Below, in pieces: positions 55,561 through 64,000 of a stretch of 64,000 nt of DNA; positions within the stretch are counted from its first letter, which is position 1, and each line of letters begins with the position of its first letter. The position numbers and the translations under genes were made by a program. Origin of the DNA: Rattus norvegicus. Lineage: Eukaryota; Chordata; Mammalia; Rodentia; Muridae. The stretch is taken from the NCBI RefSeq assembly GCF_036323735.1, contig NC_086020.1:127691210-127755209 (forward strand), read 5' to 3'. The notes under the pieces were generated by a model, which made no database searches, had not been told where the DNA came from, and saw nothing but the letters and a program-made list of their open reading frames with translations.

Positions 55561-55629
55561 TTGTTTGTTCTATTTAGGGGGTTTAGTGTAGCATTATCTT
55601 TTTCAGCCTACCTTAACTTATTGAAGTTT

Positions 55630-56115
55630 TTTGTTTCTTTTAACTGGATATTTTATGTATTTACATTTCAAATGCTATCCCTTTTCCCACTCTCCCATCT
55701 CACCTTCCCCCTTTCCCTATGAAGATGCTCCCACTCCCTTGCATCCACTCCTACCTCAATGCCCTGGCATTTCTCTACCCTGGGAAAATGAGCCTTGGAA
55801 GAACCAGGAGCTTCTCCTACTATTGATGCCAGACAATGCTATCTTCTGCCACATATGCAGATAGAGACATGGATCCCTCCATGTGTACTCTTTGATTTGT
55901 GGTTTAATCCCTTGGAGCTTTGGAGTATCTGGTTTGTTGATATTGTTCTTCCTTTAAGGTTGCAAACTCCTTCAGTTCCTTCAGTCCTTTCTCTAACTCC
56001 TCTATTGGTGTCCTCCCACTCAGTCTGAGGATTAGCTGCAAGCATCCTTATCTGTGTCAGTAAGGCTCTGGCAGAGCCTTCCAGGAGATGTCCACATCAG
56101 GTTATTGTCAGAATT
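55630..56115 (-). mobile_element. Antisense L1 3' UTR, 5'-truncated
   Basis: 'atttacatttcaaatgctat', a C-rich tract, 'gccacatatgcagatagaga', 'catggatccctccatgtgta', 'ttcctttaaggttgcaaact' and 'cacatcaggttattgtcaga' follow the reversed 3' UTR order. Similar type to the 45.1 kb copy. Confidence 0.8.
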
Positions 56116-56684
56116 TGTGTTTTAATTTTGGAAAATAACTAATTTACTTTAGTCTTTTGGACTTCAGAAATAACAAGATATCATTATATTTTTTCTCTCT
56201 CAAATCCTGTGTATAAAACTCCTAAAACCATTGAAATGTCTTTAATAAAAGTACTAGGAGATTTTTTGTTGGAGTATTATGCTCCTTCTTCAGTTCCTAG
56301 GACATAACTCCTTTGTAGACAAGAATGCTAAGAGAATCTGCTTTTTGTTCTTAATAGGTGGATCCAGAGTAGCCTCTGAGAAGGTTTTGTTACCAGAAAG
56401 CCAAGTCTAGTTACATCCATGGAGGGGACAGTAGTAGATGAAAGTGGAGTTAATCCTTAATCAAGTCTAACTGAAGACTTCATAAAATTTTCCACACTGT
56501 CGTATCTAGGGAGCATCAAAAAGGATTTGTTAAGATAATAGTGCATACTAAGACTATAATTGAGACTTTTATGTAAATGTGCCACCTTTCCCCTTTCACT
56601 TTATCTGAATCCTTCATTATAACTTTTTAAAATTATCAAGTAAACACTAGTGTTTTCTGAGCTATGTAAGTTGTTCAAGAAGAT

Positions 56685-56735
56685 TTAAATGCCAGACAAT
56701 GTCATCTTCTGCTATATGTGTGGAGTGAACCCAAG
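56685..56735 (-). repeat. Short L1 3' UTR shard
   Basis: 'atgccagacaatgtcatctt' followed by CTGCTATATGTGTGG matches the 55827-55860 text of the neighbouring L1 3' UTR. Confidence 0.45.
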
Positions 56736-57000
56736 ATTGTGGAATCCCAGAAGTGTATTTGAAAACCTTGAACTTGTTATTAGAATTTTTCAAGAATTTT
56801 TATGTAACCGAGCCCCATGAGATATCCAAACATCCATAGGTAGGTGGTGTTAGAATTGACCTTAATTACAGAACACCCATCTGGTATCCTCTAGGTATTA
56901 CTTAGTGGATGGGACAACTGCCTAGACATCTGATTATAAAAGTGTTATGAAATGTAACTAAGGAAATGGGTAGGAAATATGATTTAAAAAATCAATAACA
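56736..57000. other. Unassigned sequence
   Basis: Nothing recognised, including the 56116-56684 stretch to the left of the L1 shard. Confidence 0.4.
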
Positions 57001-57222
57001 GGCCAGATAGAAGGCTCAATAATTAAAAGGAGTTGTTGCTCTTACATAGGACCTGGATTCAGTTTTCACTCCCTACATGTTGGCTCACAACTATTTGTAA
57101 CTAAAAATCTAAGGGCTCTTATGTCCTTTTCTGAACTCCACAGGCATAAGGTATACATATGGTACCCATACTCACAAGTAGGCAAACATTTATTTGTGCG
57201 AAATAAAGACAAATCTAAATGA
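57001..57222 (+). repeat. B3 SINE
   Basis: 'ggccagatagaaggctcaat' (box A region), 'cttacataggacctggattc' (box B region), 'tgttggctcacaactatttg', 'ctgaactccacaggcataag' and an AAATAAAGACAAATCTAAA tail. Near full length and diverged. Confidence 0.75.
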
Positions 57223-57856
57223 GCATTTAACAATATATAAATAAAAAACAAAGAGGGACGTTTTTACAGTTGAAATGCTTGTTTCCATTAGTTGCTTCTT
57301 TTGGACTAGATCACACAGAAGCTCTAATTCCTCCCTAGTATCATAGTGGTTAAAAATAGAAAACCAGATCAAAACTACTATTTTTGATGATTTTGTAAGA
57401 TTCAGTTTTTGTCTACAATCCAATTAGATGACTTAGTAAGTCACTTTAGTTTTAAGTTTTCTTAAAAACCATAGTAAACACAAAATCACGTGCCTTTACA
57501 TTTGGCTTGAAATGTGAAGAGGAGTACAATTTTGACAAATTGATACCAGTCTCAGTTTTTTCTTCCTTTTGTAAGAAAGACATGTGTTGGGGAATTTGGA
57601 TAATTACAAACTGTGAGACACATCAAACACTGAACTACAGTTTGGAGCTCTACAGATCAGTAAAAGACTTGTACACAAAATACTGCAGAGCGTATACTTT
57701 GGTTTTAAGAATCCTGGCTTATAGAATGATATACAAGTAAAAATATATCTGTAATATTTCTAGATTATGGAATAGTTTAGAAGCTGGGAACACTTCCTTT
57801 CAACAATGATTACATATGACTATATTTACTATATAATAGTCAAACAATTCAAACTG
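57223..57856. other. Unassigned sequence
   Basis: No recognised feature; short open frames only. Confidence 0.45.
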
Positions 57857-57867
57857 CACACATACAT

Positions 57868-57923
<56 letters not shown>
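57857..57923. repeat. (CA)n(GA)n compound microsatellite
   Basis: About 25 bp of CA followed by about 43 bp of GA. Confidence 0.96.
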
Positions 57924-57924
<1 letters not shown>

Positions 57925-58644
57925 AAGATAAGAGTAAGCAAAGTTAAAAGTGTGAGAAATACATGTGATTATGTTATTAGTATGATCGTATTTAAATGGC
58001 TATTCTTTATCCTAAAATTTTAATTTAATAAAAAAACAGTAATTTTAGGATATTGTTACTGTCTTTAGAACATGACTTTTCTGTATTTGACATTATTGAA
58101 ATCTAGAACTCACGTATATTTGTTGATTTTTTTCTACTGTCTTTATACTGGTTTCCTGATGTCTCACAGAATTCATAAAAATACTATGAAAAATTGGTTC
58201 TGGCAGCTTGTCAGTAACTATTACTAACAAATTTATTGAAGAGTATCATTCACTTCTGACTTATTTGCAAGTTTGAGAGGTTGGATTTGAGATATATGCC
58301 AGTTATCTATGGCATATATCTGAAAATACTTAGGATTGCTTTTACTGTTGATTGTGTAATGCAGGGGGGAGAGCAGTAGGCTTATCGCTTGATATTGCTA
58401 GTGAAAAATAACTCAGATGTCAGATTCTACAATTTCAAGACTGTTGCTACATGCTACATTCTATATTAGTCAGTCTTCCAGAGGGAACACTGGGAATTTG
58501 AAGAAAATTTAGTGAGAGTGTATATAAAGATGTAGTGAGGATCACTTAAATCAAATGGAATTATATATAGTGTGGACACGGTTGTACCTTTTAGCTTGAA
58601 AAGTAAGATAAAGTTAATAGGCATCTGAGCAAGATCTGTGGCAT
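57924..58644. other. Unassigned AT-rich sequence
   Basis: No clear repeat. 'attagtcagtcttccagagg' at about 58466 weakly recalls a known dispersed repeat start. Confidence 0.4.
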
Positions 58645-59016
58645 TCATTTGAGAAACATTACTGGGGTGCAAAATTCTTTCAAAAGAGGACTAGGATCCT
58701 CAGTATAATGACACATTTCCTCTTCAATCTCCTGGAGACCAGCAGGAAAGAAGTGATAAGAACTATTTCTCCAGAAAAACCACTGGTTCCCTCCAACTAG
58801 GAAACCATGTAGGTCATCTTCTCTTTCATTTCTGTCTTCCAATTCCAATTCCATAGTCTCACTCCCATTTTGGTAGCAGACTACATGCACTAGTCTATCT
58901 TTACTTTCTTTCTCCATTCCCTGTGGACTTGATAGGAGACCCAGTTTTCTCCCTCCTATGGAACTTCTCTTCTTCCCACAATTTTCATGCCTTCTGTTAC
59001 TAATACATAGAAACAA
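58645..59016 (-). other. Unexplained open frame, 123 codons (probably not a gene)
   Basis: The longest frame in the window that is not L1 ORF1, ORF2 or a simple repeat. Residues are mixed and polar with an acidic middle (MELELEDRNEREDDL) and two tryptophans. No family is recognised. It lies antisense just upstream of an old L1 5' fragment at 59020 and may simply be the reverse of that element's 5' UTR. No initiation or splice context supports expression. Confidence 0.2.
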
Positions 59017-59019
59017 ATT

Positions 59020-59405
59020 TTAAACAGGACTACCTGTGGCTACAGCTGGCAAGGATTCAGAAGCACTCTCTACCAAGCAGCCACAACACATATTTAAAAT
59101 CCAGAGAGGTTAACAGAAAACAAGGAATGGAAAGCCTACCTGACGAAGGAAGACAAGTGCAGGAATGAGTGACCAGAATTATAATCTTTCCAAACATGGG
59201 TACCTAGAGACCAGAACAAAAATACAATCAAAACATGAAAGACAATACATCTTTATGATAGCCCAACAACCTTGCCATAATAGATCCTAATAAATGCAAT
59301 ATAATTGAAGCACAAGAAAATAACTTAAAAATAGCACTATTACTATGCTTAGGGAACTTAAGGAGGATATGAATAAATCCAATAATGAAGACAAGATACA
59401 AATAT
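59020..59405 (+). mobile_element. Old L1 5' UTR end and ORF1 start
   Basis: 'gctacagctggcaaggattc' and 'agcactctctaccaagcagc' resemble the Lx-type 5' UTR end, followed by 'tgatagcccaacaaccttgc', 'agcacaagaaaataacttaa' and 'gaggatatgaataaatccaa', which fit the N-terminal ORF1 region of older L1s. No open frame is kept. Confidence 0.55.
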
Positions 59406-59485
59406 TTATATCCCTTAAGTTCTATAACCCATGTTTTGATTGGGTTGTTTGGTTTTTTTGTGGTTAGCTTCTTGAGATTACTTTG
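59406..59485 (-). mobile_element. Short antisense L1 ORF2 piece
   Basis: 'acccatgttttgattgggtt' and 'ggttagcttcttgagattac' match reversed ORF2 (as at about 32410-32470). It lies between plus-strand L1 5' and 3' parts, suggesting an inversion plus large deletion. Confidence 0.6.
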
Positions 59486-60177
59486 CATGCTACCAAAGGA
59501 GACAGGTTAGCATCTATCCAGCTGTAAAGTCTAGAGTATCTGTCTGACTTAAGACGTGCTAGAGCAATAGTGGCACAATGTTTGTAGGACTAATTAGCCA
59601 ATATCTAATTCAATTTAACATCTATTCCATGCAAAGAAACTCATACCCAACACTGCTCCAGTATCCAAGAAACTGTCTAGACAGGACAGAGGCCTTGAAG
59701 AAAACCAAAATCACTGTTCTACTAATGGAATGTGGTAAATGACTCCTAATACATTCTGCTATAACTACAGATCAGTGTCTTGTCAGCCATCACCTAAGAG
59801 TCTTTCTCCGGCAACATATAAGAATAAATAGAGACCTGGAGCTGGACAATGTTCAGAGAGGGAAAGACCTTCACATACTCAATCCCAAATGGGCTATACA
59901 TCAAATCTGTCTTCTCAGAGCTCAGAAATCTCTGCAGATAGAGTCAAGAGGAGTGTAAGCACCGGAAAGTATGGAGGATACCACTAGAATGAGGTACTCT
60001 AAACACAGCATGACCAATACACATGAACTCAGAGACTGTACCAGCATGCATAGAGATTGCATAAGTCTGGGCCGGATTGTGATGCCTGAACTTAGAGAGG
60101 AAGTGGACACCAGCTCCTATCTCTAACCCAGAAGCTATCTCTAATTTATAAGTACTTGCTAATGAAAAATTATTTTT

Positions 60178-60300
60178 CTTTTATTATTTATTTATTTTTA
60201 CACTCCTGATTTTATACCCCTCCCTATTCACCCCTTGACTATTCCACATCCCATACCTCTCCCTGCCACCTCTCCCCCCTCCATGGAGTCTTACTGGATA
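60178..60300 (-). mobile_element. Antisense L1 3' end inserted in the Lx-type L1
   Basis: T-rich start, then 'ttacactcctgattttatac' and 'actattccacatcccatacc', which is the reverse complement, with differences, of 43545-43650. It interrupts the surrounding plus-strand 3' UTR. The segment 60300-60400 is unassigned. Confidence 0.6.
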
Positions 60301-60406
60301 TACAAAATCTCTTAAGGCCCGGTCCATGACCTGGAATAGTAGACAGGTAACACAAAATGAATACAAAGGTATTTTTAGAGGTTATGTTGTAATGTTTTAA
60401 AACTGT

Positions 60407-60456
60407 CAATCAATCAATCAATCAATCAAAACAAAACAAACAAAACAAACAAACCA
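60407..60456. repeat. (TCAA)n(AAAC)n simple repeat
   Basis: Five to six TCAA units followed by AAAAC/AAAC units, at the right edge of the insert. Confidence 0.9.
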
Positions 60457-60785
60457 ACAGGCCCCTTGTGTATACCCTCTATTTTCTCGTTTTCTGTTTT
60501 ATGGAATTTCTTTGTGTGTGAATGTGAGTCTCTGGATCTATGTGTATTTTTGAGCCTTTGACTCTTTCTCTTCTGTCTATTACTTATTTTATCCTATTCT
60601 GGTTTGTCTGTTTTTTTATAATGTAAATTTATTTTTACAATCTAAATTTATTTTAAATTTTTTTATATATTTTAAAATTGTAATAAAATAGAGAAAGAAT
60701 GGGCATGTATTTGTATGAGTAGGTAATTTGGGAGGAATTTGAGGAACAGGAAACCAAAATCCTAATAAACTGTATTAAAGCTATA

Positions 60786-62665
60786 TTTCTAGGAGAAATT
60801 TTTGGATTATGTGTTTTTCCATAATAAAGAGTGAATCACACAATCTATTTGAAAAATTAATATTTGCCCTTAATCAACTAATTGTCCAGGAGCCAAGGCC
60901 AAGGATCCGCATTGATTCAAGCATTTGGTACATAATTGCTTATTAATTAGGCTGATGCCTTTCAAACCCTGCTACAGCAATTGTAAGGTCACTAGAAAAT
61001 AAATTTTTGAATTGCCAGGAGAACCTTCCTCTGCCTTGAGTACTGGAGATTTTCTATTTGAAATATAGGTTAATATAGTCATTTTATGTCCACACATTGT
61101 GAGAAATAATTTAATTGGGTAGATACTGGTCAGAGTTTATCTGATCAGTATCTGAGTTCTCATTATGCAGTTAAAGCAGGTTTTTTCATGAAGTTACATG
61201 AAAATGTCTGCAACAGAGAGATGGTTCATCATCTGGGACTGCCACATTAAAACTGTTTTTCTGTGGCTATCATCAGTGCCTAAATATTTGAAGTATGCTA
61301 TGTCAAATTCTGTCACTTGGAGACAGATCTCTGGGCTTCCATTGAGAACTGACTGTGGGTTCAGCTCTGGTTTTCTATAGTTATGAGAACATTCATGCTT
61401 TCAATGTATGGAACTATCTTCTTGAGAACTCTAGAAAGAAGTTTCATCTAAAAATTATCTTGTACATCAAGGGTTCTTTCATGTTAGATTCATTTGCCTG
61501 AGTGAAATTTATTGATTTCATGCAACTTTAGCAAGGGAGCTTCCTTTGTTATTTAAAAAGAAGTAAAATAAAAGCTGCCTTGGTCCCTGCAAGGACAATT
61601 GGGTCCAGAAGTAATTAGTGCCTTTGTTCTAAGTTAATTAAAATGTACAATTTCCTTGGTAAGAATAGTATAAAGGACAGCTAGGCTAGTTTCTATTTCT
61701 TCATTAAGATTTTCACTGTATACACATGAAAACAAAACTACAGTGATATAGACTTAATATTTCAGTTTGATGAAGGAGTATTATAAGCAATTCTATATGT
61801 TTTAATCATTAGGAACAAATATGTTACATGAGTTTTAATTTAGGTAAATAATTACTTTATTTTAAACAGTAGTGTGAAGAGGCTAATTCAAGTATTAATT
61901 ATTATTATGGTAATTTTAACAAAGCATAGAAATAGCTTTAATAATTTAAAAATATATTCAATTGGTTTGCAACCATTTAAGCACTTTTTAACCATAACAG
62001 GCTTTCATGTTGGACAATGACCAAGAAATTATATTCTAAACATGTTGTAAGGAAATCATAACTAAGTATCTCACACATTCTTCTAAAAAACTATTTTTAA
62101 AAATACAGTGGTTTTATTAATAAGTAAAATTTAGTTGTTCATTAGTGTATAAAATGTGAGCAGCAATTAATTTTCTTTGTAGGATAATTTTAAAAATATA
62201 CATGTGTATGCATATAAATATATGTGCCATTTTGTAGAGATAGTTTTCTATGTTGGCCATATCCTGCATGGCTTTGGTTTTGATCTGACCATGGCATTGT
62301 GTAAATAAAGGATAGATAGTTAAATATACATACAGAAAAGCTGAGATCAGGTAGGCGTGTACTTTGATGGGCTGCACCAAATATGCCATGAATGGGACTC
62401 AGTAACTTTACTGTTCACAGTATGGGGGGTTAGCTATTCTAAATAGGAGGACTCTGTAAGTGAAACGTTTCAGACTCTCAACATCAAGGAAGAAGAAGCT
62501 ACAGTTGTTATTTATGCACACAGTGATCGATTGTTCATAAACCTTTATACACACATATAAGACCAGAAGACGAGAGGAATGCTTTGGCATAGTTCTGACC
62601 TTTGTTTATTTCACAGGAAAGGCTTTGTCATTACTATGGTTCTGGGTTCATGCTGGAGAGCCTTA
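60786..62665. other. Unique sequence with enhancer-like composition
   Basis: Almost 1.9 kb without a recognised repeat. Clusters of homeodomain-type cores (TTAATCAACTAATTG at about 60870; TAATTGCTTATTAATTAGG at about 60932) and SOX-like CCTTTGTT motifs (61543, 61621) next to TTAATTAA. No coding evidence. Possible conserved non-coding DNA, but conservation cannot be assessed from one sequence. Confidence 0.4.
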
Positions 62666-63048
62666 TGTCAACTTGGCACAAGCTAAAGCCATCTGAATGG
62701 AAGAACCCCCAATTAAGAAATTTCTTCCATAAGGTCATCTTGTAGACAAGCCTGCAAGGCATTTTATTAATTAATGATTGAAGTGATAGAGCCCATCCTA
62801 TTTGGATGGGGCCATCCTGGGCTTGTGATCCAGGGTTCTATGAGAAAGTAGTCTGAATAAGCAAGAAGAAACAAGCCAGAAAGAAGAATTTCCCCATGGC
62901 CTCTTCATAAGCTCCTGCTTGCAGGTTACTGCCCTGTTTGAGTTCCTGTCCAGACTTCCTTTAACAATGAACAGGAATTTACAGGAATAACCCAGATAAA
63001 TCCATTCCTATCCATGTTGCTTTGGTGATGGTGTTTCACCTGAAATGA
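62666..63048 (+). repeat. LTR-like rodent repeat, MaLR-type
   Basis: Starts TGTCAACTTGGCACAAGCTA, continues 'cccccaattaagaaatttct', 'aggcattttattaattaatg', 'ccatcctgggcttgtgatcc', 'catggcctcttcataagctc' and 'gagttcctgtccagacttcc', then a mutated AATAAA (CAGATAAATCC) and 'gctttggtgatggtgtttca'. The last roughly 20 bases of the family end are replaced by an A-run. Recognisable and moderately diverged. Confidence 0.6.
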
Positions 63049-63206
63049 AAAAAAAAAGAGGGGGGGTGGTTGTTTATAATGCTGTATATCTGTGAGTTGC
63101 TCCTGTGAGCAAGAATGGATCTAGTTCACATCTCAACACTAAATGTTTCTCATTGTTATCAACATGTTTGCATAGGTAATGCAATCCTTGACAATCTCTT
63201 CTTCTT
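63049..63206. other. A/G-rich junction and unassigned sequence
   Basis: AAAAAAAAAAGAGGGGGGGTGG, then sequence without a recognised feature up to the poly-T of the next L1. Confidence 0.5.
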
Positions 63207-64000
63207 TTTTTTTCTTTATTAACTTGAGTATTTCTTATTTACATTTCGACTGTTATTCCCTTTCCCGGTTTCTGGGCCAACATCCCCATCCACTTCTATA
63301 TGGGTGTTCCCCTCCCCACCCTCCCCCCATTACCGCCCTCCCCCAACAATGATGTTCACTAGGGGTTCAGTTTTAGCAGGACCAAGGGCTTCCCCTTCCA
63401 CTGGTGCTCTTACTAGGCCATTCATTGCTACCTATGAGGTTGGAGCCCAGGGTCAGTCCATGTATAGTCTTTGGGTAGTGGCTTAGTCCCTGGAAGCTCT
63501 GGTTGGTTGGCATTGTTGTTCATATGGGGTCTCGAGCCCCTTCAAGCTCTTCCAGTCCTTTCTCTGAATCCTTCAACGGGAGTCCTGTTCTCAGTTCAGT
63601 GGTTTGCTGCTGGCATCGCCTCTGTATTTGCTGTATGCTGGCTGTGTCTCTCAGGAGAGATCTACATCCAGTTCCTGTCGGCCTGCACTCCTTTGCTTCA
63701 TCCATCTGGTCTAATTGGGTGGCTGTGTATGTATGGGCCACATGTGGGGCAGGCTCTGAATGGGTTTTCCTCCTGCCTCCATTTTAATCTTTGCCTCCCT
63801 ATTCTCTGCCAAGGGTATTCTTGTCCCCCTTTTAAAGAAGGAGTGAAGCATTAGCATTTTGATCATCCATCTTGAGTTTCATTTGTTCTAGGCATCTAGG
63901 GTAATTCAAGCATTTGGGCTAATAGCCACTTATCAATGAATGCATACCATGTATGTCTTTCTGTGATTGGGTTACCTCACTCAGGATGATATTTTCCAGT
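63207..64000 (-). mobile_element. Antisense L1 3' end, runs off the window
   Basis: T-run, 'ctttattaacttgagtattt', 'acatttcgactgttattccc', a C-rich tract, 'cttccccttccactggtgct', 'tatggggtctcgagcccctt' and then the reversed ORF2 C-terminus from about 63900 ('gggctaatagccacttatca'). Same young 3' UTR type as 20.2 kb. The element continues past 64000, so its full length is unknown. Confidence 0.93.

Larger units (their letters stand above)
59490..60785 (+). mobile_element. Old L1 3' UTR (Lx-type), interrupted
   Basis: 'agcaatagtggcacaatgtt', 'tagccaatatctaattcaat', 'acccaacactgctccagtat', 'gatcagtgtcttgtcagcca', 'aagaataaatagagacctgg', 'acactcctaatacattctgc'-like text and 'catgaactcagagactgtac' run in the order of an Lx 3' UTR. 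After an insert at about 60165-60456 it resumes with 'tgtgagtctctggatctatg' and ends near 'aatcctaataaactgtatta'. Confidence 0.7.

Noticed and set aside
1..64000. Search for an undescribed multi-gene system (defence, biosynthetic or mobile)
   Set aside because: No cluster of intact genes exists. The window is rodent repeat-rich non-coding DNA; the only coding relics are L1 ORF1 and ORF2.

Overview
This window looks like rodent nuclear DNA, most probably rat (Rattus). It is AT-rich and non-coding, and is built from LINE-1 (L1) copies of several ages, tRNA-derived SINEs and simple repeats. The rat call rests on three ID SINEs of the BC1/tRNA-Ala type, on L1 copies with the rodent L1 5' UTR, ORF1, ORF2 and purine-rich 3' UTR organisation, and on B3, B4 and B1-type SINEs. 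I find no intact protein-coding gene, rRNA or tRNA gene, CRISPR array or bacterial-type gene cluster. All long reading frames that make sense are decayed L1 ORF1 or ORF2.

Layout. 1-1.9 kb: an LTR-like repeat, a TG tract and an old SINE. 1.9-6.4 kb: a plus-strand L1 with matching 13-bp target-site duplications (TSDs) and an internal deletion that removes the reverse-transcriptase catalytic core. 6.4-20.1 kb: mostly single-copy AT-rich DNA with scattered SINEs, two truncated L1 3' ends and one ID element. 20.2-21.8 kb: two antisense L1 3' ends head to tail. 21.8-26.9 kb: mostly unique DNA that may hold conserved non-coding sequence. 26.9-29.4 kb: two related L1 3'-UTR stretches, one carrying an ID insertion, then an LTR-like repeat split by another ID. 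30.9-37.4 kb: a nearly full-length antisense L1 with TSDs, a tetranucleotide tail and two internal TATAGA arrays. 39.0-41.1 kb: an L1 with a twin-priming inversion, also with TSDs. 41-49.5 kb: microsatellites, old SINEs, LTR-like repeats and L1 3' ends. 50-54.3 kb: an ancient L1 mosaic with alternating orientations and an embedded solo-LTR-like insert. 55-60.8 kb: more old L1 pieces. 60.8-62.6 kb: unique, enhancer-like sequence. 62.7-64.0 kb: an LTR-like repeat and an antisense L1 3' end running off the window.

The elements do not form a pathway. The interest is in insertion mechanism and history: several insertions can be delimited to the base, nesting orders events in time, and L1 3' UTRs appear to seed microsatellites. 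Family names are from pattern recognition only; no library search was run. Class calls (L1, ID, B3) are firmer than subfamily names.
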